Shown piece after piece: positions 21,701 to 31,154 of a stretch of 64,000 nucleotides of DNA. The first letter of the stretch is position 1. Each line of letters opens with the position of its first letter. A program made the position numbers and the translations under genes. The notes beneath the pieces are model-generated. The model was not told where the DNA came from and made no database searches. It saw only the letters and a program-made list of their open reading frames with translations. Location of the stretch: contig NC_079323.1 in assembly GCF_029931775.1 (NCBI RefSeq), positions 38,830,882 to 38,894,881 of the forward strand, given 5' to 3'. Source of the DNA: Euleptes europaea (taxonomy: Eukaryota > Chordata > Lepidosauria > Squamata > Sphaerodactylidae).

Positions 21701-24700
21701 TAGCTTGGAAGCAAAGGAGTTTCCAGGGCAAATGGGTTTTCCTGTTTTTACTATATATAACTAGGCATAAAGACCTATGATTTCCCAACAGCTCAGGCCT
21801 ACTGTGACATCATAGCAGACAAGCCAATGGCAAGAGAAGAAGAACCAGTAGAAAGGCAGAGGGGCAGAGGAATTCAGGACTATCAGGAATAAGGTTAAGT
21901 CACATAATTAGCCCCCAGGCTAGCCCAGTCTTGTCAGATCTTGGAAGGATTGGTCTTGGTTAGTATTTTGATGGGAGACCACCTCTGGGTTGTTACACAG
22001 CGGCAGGCAGTGGCAAACCATCTCTGAATGCCTCTTGCCTTGAAAACCCTATGGGGTTGCCACAAGTTGGCTGCGACTTGACAGCACTTTCCACCACAAA
22101 TACAATTGGCATACTAATGGGCCTTTTGCTTATCAAAGGCCATTTTGGTCAACTAAAAAAACCTTTGAACTTCATGTAGAAAACAGTGTTTTATGCCAAA
22201 GACAAATAACAAACCAAGAAGTTGAAAATGATTGGGTGGCTTTCTTGGACAAAACAAGAAAAAACCACTGGACAACAAATATCAGTTGACCAGATTCCAA
22301 TGCGTGATTTGTATTTTTACATTTTTATATTATTTCTGCTGTGGCTTCGTGTCCCAAGGCAGCTAGCGGACAATCTGAACTCCAGTCAGTCAACTGGAGA
22401 ACATCATCATTACATTGATTACATAAGAGGCTTACCTTGAACAGTGATGTTTATGTAATGACCCTTGTCAGTTTGATTTCCTGAAATACTCTCGCAATGA
22501 TACACTCCACTGTCATTCTTATGAACAGTTGAAAAATTCAAAACAAAAATGTTTTCATCAATCCATGTAAACGTGTACCTTTGTTCATCATTCAAAGGCA
22601 ATCCACTGTTATGATTCTTTTTGTACCACCTGATTTCAGGCTTCTTTTGGCAATATGTCACCGGGCACTTTATGAAGTCTGAAATCCCAGGTTTAAACTG
22701 GTATTCTGTATATCTTTCAACTTTAATAGCAGCAGTGCAGTTCTTAGCCTCTGTCTCTGAAAAAGGAGAGGGAGGGATTTCAGAAGTTATGCAATATTTA
22801 TCACACACCATTCATAGCTTCTTTGGTATTTTATGGTTCCTTCATGAGGTTCATTCATGGCTAGAATGCACTAGCTACGTCATGAAGGATGATACAATGC
22901 TGATGTCCTTCACTTATTAACTGGGTTAATCATTGCCAGGCAATGTCTGAAGGCTGACATAAAAAGTTTGGATGGTTAATACTTATCCTGTTTTTGTATT
23001 TAATGGACATTATACTTGGTGAGTAACCCATAAGCTACATGTAAAGTGTATTGATACACCAACAAGTACCATTAGTGTCAAACTCATGTGCTATGGTATG
23101 TCTTCCTAGAACATTCCCACCCCAACATGCACAACCTACTACAGATGCTGAGGAAAGCAGTTGTCTGGAAATACCCCAAGAGGTTCTACCAAAGTTCTGA
23201 TATAGTATCAGGGGTCTAGCTCAGTGGTCTTTGACTTTCCAGGCACAGGACCCATTCAGTGATAAGCATGTGCCATCAGAGTCATATCACAGGCAGATAA
23301 AAAAGAACTGGAGACAAGAAACACAACTTGAACACCAAGAAGTATAACATTGTGAGGAACAGGCCACAGGACAGAGCCATGAAGGAATGCTCTTCACCTT
23401 CAATTGACCTTGTGCATTGCTTACAGACAGAGGGCATGGCAATCATGCTCCATATTCAGGCACTGCAGTAGCTGTATAGAGGCTGTATAAGGACTTTCGA
23501 GCCAGTAAGTAAGACTCCGTGACCCATGTAAGTGTCCTGACCCATGGGTTATAGACCAATGTTCTGGGTGAGCCACAGAAACGGGATGCAGATTAGAGGA
23601 ACATGTTGAAAAAAATGGAAATGATTGCATAGGAGTTGCAGCCACAAAAGGCAGAACTGAAAGCCAATGTAGAGTTGTGGTAAGAATGTCAGAAGAGCAC
23701 TGGGAGCATCTGGATTCAAATCTACACTACTCTTACTGGAATGGATCCCACCCATATCCTACCTCACCTGTGAATGAAGTCTGGCATCTTTCTTCAGCCT
23801 AAGAAGCCTTCCTTCAACTTAAGTGGTTCTTCCAATGGAGGAAGGCTTCAATTGGATTGGTAGGATAAGGGTTGGATTCATAGGGTGACTTTGGGGCAGT
23901 CACCTACCACACAGGACTAATGTGAAGACAGTACTGAAAACAGAGTCATTTGTGGACCCACGGGCAAGTGGCTCCAAGAAAAGGGGAAGGAGAAGTAACA
24001 TCAAATAAACACACATACACTGTACTCTTTGGGAAATAAATGGCCACAGTTTTTATTGATCACAACAGAATGGAGCATTGGTGGAAAACTATGGGGGCGG
24101 ATCCAAGATATCGGGTCACCACCCTGTAACCCGATATATATCGAAAGCATTGATAAACAGCCCAACCACCTGTGGCCACAGCACCGGAGTAGAGCTTAAG
24201 TGGCCCCACCGGATGGGCATCTGTGTGTGGAGCCAGCACCACCTGGGATTGGAGCACCCAATACAGGCCCCAGAGCTGGGCAATGCTGTTGTACTCCATC
24301 CCAAGACCCCTTATGGGGGTCCCCACAAACGGGAAGGAAAAGCACATCTTCCCTTCTTGGATCAGACCCCATGCAAAACCCGCCAGAACAAACTGTGACA
24401 AAAGGAAATCAAACAACGTAACAACAGAATATAGGGAGGGAGGGTGGGTGGGTAACCTTGCCGTCCTGCAGTAACAGGGACAGCTGCTGGGCTGCGCCGG
24501 TTTTAAATAGGCGCGGGGAGGGGGTGACGTCAGGATGCCCCGCCCCACCCCTGGGAAGGGAAGGGGAGAAACCGCGAGGCAAGCGTGGTCACGAGATGGC
24601 AATGAGCGGCAACCCAGTCCGACGGAGACCTCTCCCCCTTTCTTGCATCCTGCCCTGGTAAGTCCACAATGGGGGGACCTGTTTAGTCAAGTCCCCCTTT

Positions 24701-27700
24701 TTTACGCTGCTATGAATTACCTAAAGAAAAAGTGGTATAAACATAAATAGACAGAACTGGTATCTAGCATGTGAATAGAGATTTGAGGACAGGTCTACAT
24801 GTACTGTGTGGATATTTGTGGTTGCAGTAGGGCTGTTGAAAATTTTTTGGTAAAATTCGGATTCGGCAAAATTTGGCCTGTTTTTATTTGGGAAATGCCG
24901 AAGCCCGAACTCCCCCACTTTGGGTCCGTGCAATTCGGCATGAGATCCGGAGTTCGGAGAAAAATTCGGCCGAATAAAGCCATTAAAAACACAATAGAGC
25001 CTTTCTGCGGCTCCAGGGGGGGCATTTTTGGGGGTAGAGGTCCCAAACTTTCAGCGTAGCTTGAGGGGACCCTTCTTGCAAGAACCCCTAAGTTTTGTGA
25101 AGATTGGGTCAGGGGGGCTGAGTTATGGGCCCCGAAAGGGGTCCCCCCTCCTTAATGTGCATCTCTGACAATGGGGGTTTGCAATTAACAGAGCTTGCCG
25201 CCCACTCCCGAAGCTCCCAGCCCCGACAAACAGCTGACTTACAGAGTTCCAGTTTTTAAAAGGTCAAGTTCAGGTTTGCATTTTTTCAGAACCAGTTAAC
25301 GTTGGATGATTCTTTTGGAGGAGGAAGTAAAAAAAACCCTCGCACACACACACACACACACAACACTGTCACTGAGAAAACTCGTCAGACTTTCTGTGAC
25401 AACAGAAACTTTTGGCACATGTAATCAGATTTCTGGGGATTTTAAAAAGATACTCTGAAAGTTATAATCAAGTTACGCCTAAATGCTCATTTGCATACAG
25501 GCACTCCTTTTGCACTGGAACTTAATTTGTGGTCTGCCTTTGCCAACTCTTATCTGACAAAGGGAACTTTGACTCTCGAAAACGTATACCTCAAAAATCT
25601 TGTTGGTCTCTCAGGTGCTACTGGACTCAAAGCTAGCTGTTCTACTGCAGGCCATCACAGCTACCCTCTGAAACTTTTTCACTAAGAGTCAAGGCAGAGT
25701 TGTATTCTGGACAAGGGCACAAGGCAGAAACAGAAGCCAGGGGTAGACCAAATTGTTTCATAAGAGAGCCTCCCCATTCAGGTTTTTAGAGAGAAACATG
25801 TCCCCTCTCTCCCCTCCCTTGGTCTTTTCCTTTCTTTACACATAGCATGTTAGCTAAACCTGGTATACTTTGTTCATCAGTCTGTGGACAGGCTAATCAG
25901 GTGGAAGGACAATAATGGCCGCATGGACCACAACATCTTTAAGGTCCACCAGGGCAGAAGCAAAAGCTTCTGCTGATGACTCAATCCATCCAGTGCCCTG
26001 GAGAACATACTAATTAAGGTAGCCAACCTCCAGGTGGTGTATGGTATCCAGATGCTCTTCTGACATTCTGACCACAACTCTACATTGGCTTTCAGTTCTG
26101 CCTTTTGTGGCTGCAACTCCTATGCAACCATTTCCATTTTTTTCAACATGTTCCTCTAATCTGCATCCCGCTTCTGCAAACAAGGCTGCCTTGAGAGGAC
26201 AGAGTTGACGCAGCGAAGCATTCTTATGTTCTGGAATTACCACTGCCCTTCGGACTGCAGACATCAGTTCCCCTGGAGAAAATGGTTGCTTTGGTAGAGG
26301 GCTCTATGGCAGGCCATCTCTGGTGAGGTCTCTCCTCAAAAACTATTCTTCCCAGCCTCCCTGTGTTGACAACCTTATAAGTAACCCAACCAGATAATGA
26401 GGATCTAGACAGTTTTCAATAATTTAGTATTTGTAGGAGGTTGAAGACTCCCTGAATGTGAGTATCAGAGGTTCTTCTGATTTCACTTTGGTTCCTTCTC
26501 AAATCCCAGAAGTAAATCTTTCTGATGTCAATGACTTTGTACTTCATCCTGCCAAATATGCATGGTTTATGCATATGGAATTAGGGTTTTTGGTTCTGGG
26601 GATGGGAGATTAGAGCATTAATGTCTTTCGTACTTAGGGAAACATTTGCTTGCTGGTGTAACCTAATAGTTTGCAGACTTGAATGCAAAAGTAAAGTGTT
26701 AATCAACCTTAAATCTCAGCAGTCTCCAGTGCCTATGGGTTACTTCACGTTACATAAAAGATGAGCTCTCACTTACTCAGAACCTCAGAATGGCATACAT
26801 CATTCCCCCCTCATCCATTTTATTCTCACAACCACCCTGGGAGGTTGGTTAGGCTAAAAGTGCGTGATAGATCCAAGGTCATCCAGCAATATTTGTGGCA
26901 GCATGGGGATTTGAATCTGACTGTCCCAAATCTCCAAAATTCTACTGAATGTCTCTACAGTGGTCACAGAAATGTGTGCATCTGTGTTAAGTGCCATCAA
27001 GTCGCTTCCGACTCATGGCGACCCTATGCATCAATGTCCTCCAAAACGTCCTATCCTTAACAGCCTTGCTCAGGTCTTGCAAATTGAGGGCTGTGGCTTC
27101 CTTTATAGAGTCAATCCAACTCTTGTTGGGTCTTCTTCCTCTTTTCCTGCTGCCATCAACTTTCCCTAGCGTTAGTGTATTTCCCAGTGACTCTTGTCTT
27201 CTCATAATGTGACCAAAGTACGACAGTCTCAGTTTAGTCATTTTAGTTTCTAGAGTCAGTTCAGGCTTCATTTAATCTATAACCCACTGATTTGTTTTTG
27301 GGTTTATTTGGCAGTCCATGGTATCCGTAACACTTTCCTCTAACACCACATTTCAAAGGAATCTACCTTCTTCCTATTAGCTTTCTTCATTGTCCAGCTT
27401 TCACACCCATAAATAATAATAGGAAATACGATGGCATGAATTAACTTGATCTTGGTTGCAAGTGACACATCCTTACACTTCAGAATCTTTTCTAGCTCCT
27501 TCATGGCTGCCCTTCCCAGTCTCAATCTCCTTCTGATTTCTTGGCTGCAGTCTCCCTTTTGGTTGATAATGGAGCCAAGGATTAGAAAGTCTTGAACAAT
27601 TTCAGTTTCCTCATTGTCAGCCTTAAAATTGAGTAATTCTCCTGTAGTCATTACTTTTGTCTTCTTGAAATACATACCTAAAAATGCATATGCAATCAAG

Positions 27701-29397
27701 GTCTAAGAACTGGGTGGGATGCCAACATTTTACTCAAGCCTTGGCTGCAAGTACATTACCATGATCGACTTATGACATTTCAGAAACAAAAATTGGTGTT
27801 TTTTTCCCCTTGACTAATGAGACAACATGTGAGATGAGATCAGGAAGGGGCCTCCGTGTCACAGATTTCTATTGGCCCTGACACTTGAGTCCTGCATCCG
27901 AGAGCTATAATGGCTTCTAGGGACATTGACTGCATTTTCAGACATCTTTCTGCCCTCTGCATGATATGATTGCTGTTAGAATCATAGAGTTGGAAGGGAC
28001 CACCAGGGTCATCTAGTCCAACCCCCTGCACAATGCAGGAATTTCACAACTACCTCCCCACACACCCCCAGCGACCCCTACTCCATGCCCAGATGGCCAA
28101 GGTGCCCTCCCTCTCATGAACTGCCTAAGGTCATAGCATTGCTGACAGATGGCCATCTAGCCTCTGCTTAAAAACCTCCAGGGAAGGAGCACTTATCACC
28201 TCCCGAGGAAGCCTGTTCCACTGTGGAACGGCTCTATTAGAAAATTCTTCCTAATGTCTAGATGGAATCTCTTTTGATTTAATTTCAACCCGTTGGTTCT
28301 GGTCCAACCTTCTGGGGAAACAGAAAACAACTCGGCACCCTCCTCTATATGACAGCCCTTCAAGTACTTGAAGATGGTTATCATATCACCTTTCAGATTT
28401 CTGGGTACATGGTGTGGATACACAGGAATTGCTCTTTTCAGTAAATATGTGAATGGGCGCTCGGAAAGAGGAATGTACCTACAAACATCTGATCTAAGAG
28501 AATACATTAATTTATCCAGTTTGGGTTTTCAAATCAAAGCCCTTTACTCAATCAACTGCTGCCCAAAGAGTTCTTTTTACATTGAGTAGTTGGAACTTTC
28601 TTCTGCCCTCTCTAATTGCCCCCAGAGCTGCTATTTATCCCATTAGGTTACATAAGACAGACACCCCGTATGTTTCTTCCAGAAGGGCGAAACAGTTCAG
28701 AGGCAGGGCATTTGAGGTAGGGGAAATGGTATATAGGCCGTGGCTCCAATCTGAATGCCCTGACTGGATGGTCCAAGCTAGCCTGATCTCATCAGATCTC
28801 AGAAGCTAAGCAGGGTTGGCCCTGGTTTGTACTTGGATTGGAGGCCACCAAGGAAGTCCAGGGTTGCTACTCAGAGCCAGGCAATGGCAAACCATCTGTT
28901 TATCTTTTGTCTTGAAAACCCCTTGAGGGGGTAGTCATAAGTTGCCTGCGACTTGTCAGCACTTTCCACCACCACCCAATCTGAATGAGGCCTTCTGTAG
29001 CTGCCATTTACCAGTAAAGGTGACCGTAAAATCTGATTATGAATTGGCACTAATTCATAGGGTCGCCATGAGTCGGAAGCGATTTGAAGGCAATTAACAC
29101 AACGGTTTGGCCTTTAGTATCATCTATACCTGCAGTCTTATAAAATGTATGTAATTTCAACTTTCAGTAGTGATATGTTTGTAGAAAAATTTTGCTATTT
29201 ATTCTCTTTACTGGGATAAACAAGATTAGGTCTAATCTAATCCAATTTCATCATATGGAGGGTCTACATGCAAATTTCATTGCAATTCTGATTTCAAAGA
29301 CTATATTTGGGGTGGGGAGAGACTTACCGTATGCTCCTGGCTTGCCCAACATCAGCATCACAAAAAGAAAGAGCAGTCCAAAGCTCCTGAAGTACAT
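9376..29397 (-). CDS. BTLA: BTLA, B- and T-lymphocyte attenuator (complete, five coding exons)
   Basis: Inhibitory Ig-superfamily receptor of the lymphocyte surface; in mammals its ligand is HVEM (TNFRSF14) and it recruits SHP phosphatases. Coding exons on the minus strand, in order: 29328-29397, 22436-22756, 11778-11921, 10796-10842, 9376-9708. Each junction has GT and AG and the phases agree (70+321+144+47+333 = 915 nt, 304 aa plus stop; human is 289 aa). Layout: signal peptide about 1-23, Ig domain 25-130 with the C54/C111 pair and extra C30/C59, stalk, TM about 149-172, cytoplasmic tail with a YYN motif (203-205), ITIM IVYAAL (Y274) and ITSM TEYATI (Y297). The tail segment IVYAALNH closely matches mammalian BTLA as I remember it. 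There are several N-glycosylation sequons (N29, N97, N104, N117, N126, N135). UTR limits are not resolved. An intact, probably functional gene. Confidence 0.93.
10796..10842 (-). CDS. BTLA: BTLA exon 4: 47-bp juxtamembrane micro-exon
   Basis: A 47-bp exon found by phase: exon 3 leaves one base, exon 5 starts in phase 0, and a direct 3-5 join would hit a stop at once. Here an acceptor (cccatttcag) is followed by TT plus 15 codons (KNKKISSVSQSEMNV) and a donor GTG|gtaggt. The result aligns with the human juxtamembrane stretch KQNELSDTAGREINLV. Support is phase, splice sites and this weak similarity; RNA data would settle it. Confidence 0.82.
11135..11648. mobile_element. hAT-like non-autonomous element, 514 bp, perfect 8-bp target duplication
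   Basis: TIRs tagggctgtgca and tgcacaaccctA with CATTTAAC on both sides (11127-11134, 11649-11656). An 8-bp duplication is the hAT signature. No transposase frame. BTLA intron 2, just upstream of the micro-exon. Confidence 0.88.
11778..11921 (-). CDS. BTLA: BTLA exon 3: stalk and transmembrane segment
   Basis: A 144-bp exon, acceptor tttgcag, donor CCAG|gtaaaa, phase 1 at both ends. It encodes a short stalk (DDYTNSTDGHGASKKDK) and a hydrophobic span from W149 to about Y172 followed by W/R. Length and phase equal those of the human exon skipped in the soluble BTLA isoform (48 codons, from memory), so skipping here would also keep the frame and remove the membrane anchor. Confidence 0.9.
12484..12703. 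mobile_element. gggttgcca MITE, full length
   Basis: tagggttgacaacttccaga to cagagctggcaacccta, with the core cagttcccctggagaaaaat. BTLA intron 2. Confidence 0.88.
12704..13496. other. BTLA intron 2 sequence, nothing recognised
   Basis: Also bare: 16257-16690, 17693-18132, 20106-20828 and 21026-21908. No frames with codon structure and no repeat ends seen. Confidence 0.4.
13497..13690 (+). mobile_element. 5S rRNA-derived SINE with BovB-like tail
   Basis: The head reads gcctgatcttgtcaactctc, agaagctaagcagggttggc and tgggagaccacc, i.e. the internal promoter and 3' part of 5S rRNA. The tail ggcaaaccacctctg...cataagtcagctgtgacttg resembles the BovB 3' end, suggesting BovB-driven mobility. Best preserved of eight copies here. 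Confidence 0.9.
14011..14057. repeat. Two-copy 23-24 bp tandem repeat
   Basis: ggagagagtgagaaggcagc repeated at 14011 and 14035 inside a locally GC-rich block (13850-14300) that I could not classify. Confidence 0.85.
14457..14512 (-). mobile_element. CR1 3' end fragment
   Basis: tagaatcacagagatggaag followed by ggaccaccagggtcat is the inverse of a CR1 3' terminus; only the last 55 bases are present. Confidence 0.8.
14677..14984. mobile_element. hAT (Charlie-like) MITE, 308 bp, perfect 8-bp target duplication
   Basis: TIRs caggggtggggaa and ttccccacccctg; AATTATAG flanks both ends (14669-14676, 14985-14992). The caggggtgg end is typical of hAT-Charlie elements. BTLA intron 2. Confidence 0.92.
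14993..15797 (-). mobile_element. CR1 LINE, reverse-transcriptase C-terminus and 3' UTR
   Basis: Minus strand encodes MVRPHLEYCILFWAPQFKKD and KLERVQRRATKMARGLE, then RTNGLKLNQKSFSLDIRKNF and VPQWNRLPQKVVSSPSLEVF, the CR1 hallmark C-terminus. The 3' end near 14995 has the usual tccaact/tgat ending. The frame is interrupted once upstream of 15605. In BTLA intron 2. Confidence 0.93.
16088..16256 (+). mobile_element. tRNA-derived SINE fragment (gcagcttcat family)
   Basis: ggttgaattcctgatatctc, aaaaggatcaggtagctggt and ttcagtacaagacagcttca match the 2.5-kb copy. BTLA intron 2. Confidence 0.7.
16694..17692. mobile_element. Composite TIR element, about 1 kb, with internal hairpin
   Basis: Outer ends aggtcgtttatgcatggtc and gcccatgcataaaagacc are inverted. 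Internal arms 16967-17023 and 17027-17081 form an imperfect hairpin around accactcaaact/agtttgagtggt. A gggttgcca-like segment ends near 17205 (cacttggcaaccctattc). No transposase seen; family unknown. BTLA intron 2. Confidence 0.55.
18152..20086 (+). mobile_element. L1-like insertion, about 1.9 kb, ORF1-type region only, 19-bp target duplication
   Basis: The identical 19-mer acaatcacacctgcccctc lies at 18133-18151 and 20087-20105 and defines the insertion. It ends in an A/T-rich tail, as non-LTR retrotransposons do. Inside are an apparent 5' UTR, an 88-codon frame (19015-19281, Lys/Glu-rich, possible coiled coil), a second 95-codon frame (19297-19584) and an AT-rich 3' part with a pyrimidine tract (19785-19830). 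No reverse transcriptase or endonuclease is seen, so it resembles the half-L1 (HAL1) design or an internally deleted L1. I do not recognise the ORF1 peptides firmly. Lies in BTLA intron 2. Confidence 0.8.
20829..21025 (-). mobile_element. 5S rRNA-derived SINE
   Basis: Inverse copy: gtgccgtcaagtcgtagccg tail, ggtctcccatccaagtaccg and tgcttagctgatgaga head. BTLA intron 2. Confidence 0.87.
21909..22096 (+). mobile_element. 5S rRNA-derived SINE
   Basis: Head ctagcccagtcttgtcagat and tgatgggagaccacc with a small internal deletion; tail caagttggctgcgacttgac. BTLA intron 2. Confidence 0.85.
22436..22756 (-). CDS. BTLA: BTLA exon 2: Ig domain
   Basis: A 321-bp exon with a pyrimidine-rich acceptor (cctttttcag) and a donor CAAG|gtaagc, phase 1 at both ends. 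It encodes residues 25-130, one Ig domain: C54 in KCPVTYC, W67 in IRWYKK and the DSGVYHC motif with C111. C30 and C59 are placed like the second disulfide of human BTLA. The human third cystine loop (a WC...C segment, from memory) has no counterpart: the W is followed by YKKN. Most sequons are in this exon. Confidence 0.93.
23576..23715 (+). repeat. Left copy of an inverted duplicate (partner 26046-26176)
   Basis: cagaaacgggatgcagatta, gaggaacatgttgaaaaaaa through gtcagaagagcac recur inverted at 26.1 kb with only a few substitutions and a 9-bp gap. The right end looks like a tRNA-SINE head (ggattcaaatctac at 23711-23724). Confidence 0.93.
24010..24680 (-). other. GC-rich unclassified repeat-like block, possibly a solo LTR
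   Basis: Minus strand shows a GC-rich part with gtgacgtca, a TATA-like tatttaaa near 24505 and an aataaa near 24055, an LTR- or gene-like order. Clear TG/CA ends and a duplication were not found. No known protein recognised. If an LTR, it is a lone, old remnant without internal genes. Confidence 0.3.
24828..25190. mobile_element. hAT-like non-autonomous element, partial
   Basis: Starts tagggctgttgaaaat. The body with ggcatttttgggggtaga, gggacccttcttgcaag and gggccccgaaaggggtc parallels the 31-kb copy; the right end is not clear. BTLA intron 1. Confidence 0.7.
25555..25660 (+). repeat. Single-arm copy of the gtgctactggactc repeat
   Basis: The cttgttggtctctcaggtgc segment and tactggactcaaa match the fold-back family at 32.7 and 45.7 kb, here without an inverted partner. 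Confidence 0.6.
26019..26372. mobile_element. gggttgcca MITE interrupted by a 130-bp inverted-duplicate segment
   Basis: ggtagccaacctccaggtgg at left; the body resumes at gttctggaattaccactg and ends ctgtgttgacaacctta. The intervening part matches 23576-23715 inverted. Confidence 0.8.
26046..26176 (-). repeat. Right copy of the inverted duplicate, inside a MITE
   Basis: Inverse of 23576-23715; interrupts a gggttgcca MITE, so this copy arrived after the MITE. BTLA intron 1. Confidence 0.93.
26775..26935 (-). mobile_element. Old SINE fragment of the 55-kb family
   Basis: Inverse of the cctcacagggttgttgtgag tail (here tattctcacaaccaccctgg) through a box-B-like gggatttgaatctgac. Diverged. Confidence 0.6.
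26985..27700 (-). mobile_element. BovB (RTE) LINE, 3' part of ORF2
   Basis: Minus-strand peptides match the BovB reverse transcriptase C-terminus: IIYGCESWTMKKANRKKVDSFE (27340-27699) and LRLSYFGHIMRRQESL with a GRR/KSWIDSI block (26987-27271). The two parts are in different frames. The 3' tail ccgactcatggcgaccc (inverse) is typical. In BTLA intron 1. Confidence 0.92.
27976..28395 (-). mobile_element. CR1 LINE 3' fragment
   Basis: Same CR1 subfamily as at 15 kb: the inverse 3' terminus agaatcatagagttggaagg, then coding remnants (RTNGLKLNQKRFHLDIRKNF). It has small deletions relative to the 15-kb copy. In BTLA intron 1. Confidence 0.9.
28757..28976 (+). mobile_element. 5S rRNA-derived SINE
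   Basis: gcctgatctcatcagatctc, agaagctaagcagggttggc, then tail tcataagttgcctgcgactt. BTLA intron 1. Confidence 0.88.
29050..29105 (+). mobile_element. BovB 3' tail fragment
   Basis: gggtcgccatgagtcggaag followed by cgatttgaaggcaattaacaca is the terminal segment of BovB elements; the body is missing. Confidence 0.75.
29328..29397 (-). CDS. BTLA: BTLA exon 1: start codon and signal peptide
   Basis: The ATG at 29397-29395 has A at -3. It opens a 23-codon stretch with a hydrophobic core (LLFLFVMLML) typical of a secretory signal peptide. The exon ends in phase 1 at a strong donor (G|gtaagt). The leftover G joins AG of the next exon to give E24. This exon is too short to stand out as an ORF; it was placed by its phase match with the Ig exon and by its position upstream on the same strand. 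Confidence 0.88.
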
Positions 29398-30383
29398 GGT
29401 CTGGATGGATCTTCAATTCATGCTCAAGGTGGACCAGATTCTGTTGAAATGCAACGGGGGACCATTTAGGCAGCCTCTTCAAGGAGGCAGTGAGAGCTCA
29501 TGACGCCCGCTGGAAGGCTTTCAGTTCTCTCAAGGTCTTGAAGAGGAGGGGAAACAGAGGAAAGGACGGAAAGGAGCTATGACACAAATCAGAGTTGCAG
29601 ATCAGAGATCTTGCCAACAGTGGTAGGGCTGCCGTCTGCTGCTCACTTTCATAACCTCTCGTGAAGAAAAACAAAAAAAACAAACCCTGAACTGCAGTCA
29701 ACTCTTTCCTGTGTTCACTTCTCATGTTTCTTCCACCCTGCCAGAGGTACTGCTGGGTGAAAGAAAAGAAACAAAAGCAGACAATTGGTTCTTGTAGGTT
29801 ATCCGGGCTGTGTGACCGTGGTCTTGGTATTTTGACAAATTTTGGCTCTTTTGCAGTGTAAAAAGTTATTGAAAAATGTAGATTTTTTTGTTTTTACAAA
29901 AATCTTGTGGCAATTCCTTGTGTTGATATGGAGGGTGGGGGTTCATACACAGATATATCATATAACCACAGAAAGAGAACCAATAATATATGGAGAATGA
30001 TGGCAGTTTATAGTGTGACAGTCTCAAATGCCCAAACACTGTTGCCTTTTTACTTACATAAAAGTCTAGCACAGAATAAAAATGTTTCTGATCTCTTCTG
30101 CATGACTAAGAAAGGGGGAATATACTTTGGAATAGTGCACTCTCTTCCACAAGCTTTTCTTCTCTCATTTATCAAGTCCCCCCTTCTCTCTAGTCACCTT
30201 AACCATGGTAAAAGGTTATATTTGCTCCAACCCTAAAATTCTTGAGCCATGGTATGGATTATGGGGAACATATTTTGCCCATTTTAAAAGATCTCCACTG
30301 GCTACCAATTGACTTCCGGGTCCACTTCTAAGTGCAGGTTATCACCACCAATAAAGACATAAATAGCCTTGGGTCTAGACATA
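29398..30383. other. Region upstream of BTLA, promoter not resolved
   Basis: The BTLA 5' UTR and promoter should lie here. No CpG island, clear TATA box or consensus element stands out. 30500-31150, 32084-32637 and 32743-33368 are likewise without recognised features. Confidence 0.4.
29787..29838 (+). mobile_element. Short fragment of the 48-kb retroelement
   Basis: ttggttcttgtaggttatcc and gtgaccgtggtcttggtatt match the start of that element. Confidence 0.7.
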
Positions 30384-30495
30384 GGGTTGCCAGCTCCGGG
30401 TTGGGAAATACCTGGAGATTTTGGGGGTGGAGTCTGAGGAGGGTGAGGTTTGGGGAGGGGAGGGACTTCAATGCCATAAAGTCCCCCCTCCCCCA
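30384..30495. mobile_element. gggttgcca MITE, left half
   Basis: tagggttgccagctccgggt through ggggaggggagggacttcaa; the right half is absent. Confidence 0.85.
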
Positions 30496-31154
30496 AATTC
30501 ATTGCAGCCCAAAAGTCCCAAAGGGCTAATGACACTTCCAAGAGCTATTGCCTCTTAATATTTTGCTTTCACTTCGGTTCCGTTTCCATGGCGATCGTGG
30601 CTCAATCCTTAAATGGTTGTTGTTAGGGCATAAGTTTTCATGTTATTAATGTGTTACATTTCTCTTTTCAGCCTAAGCATATGCATTAAAAAAAACACTT
30701 GTGATTGTTATTTTATAATCATGCAACTATAATAAAAATCAACATGAGAAATCCTTTGGGTGGCAAAGAAAAAGGTAATTAACATACACATTCCTCAACA
30801 AGAACTAATCAAGGATTTAGGAATGAGTAATCAGAAAGTAATTAAGGAGAGAAGCAGCTGTGAAAAGGGAGAAACAATGCAATAGTTACAAGAGTATTGC
30901 TGAATAGATCTACTTCCAAATTAAGATTTGATAGAATATTGTCCACGGGAATAGGCAGTACTGGATTACGATGGGGAATTTAGCTGTATAATAAATGCTG
31001 TTTGAAACCACTATTTTAATTCAGCTTTTTTGAGGACTACAGAAGGCTTTGTTCATTGCCCTAGTGTGGATTATATGGACCATCATCTAATACAACAGGA
31101 TTCTTCTTATGTGGCATAGAAGAATTTCTCAAGCAAACATTATAGGTGTATTGA

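Noticed and set aside
24060-24602. 180-codon open frame on the minus strand as a gene
   Set aside because: No recognised domain, GC-rich low-complexity start, overlaps a repeat-like block with its own promoter and polyadenylation-like signals.
26987-27699. Two minus-strand frames as host coding exons
   Set aside because: Both match BovB ORF2.
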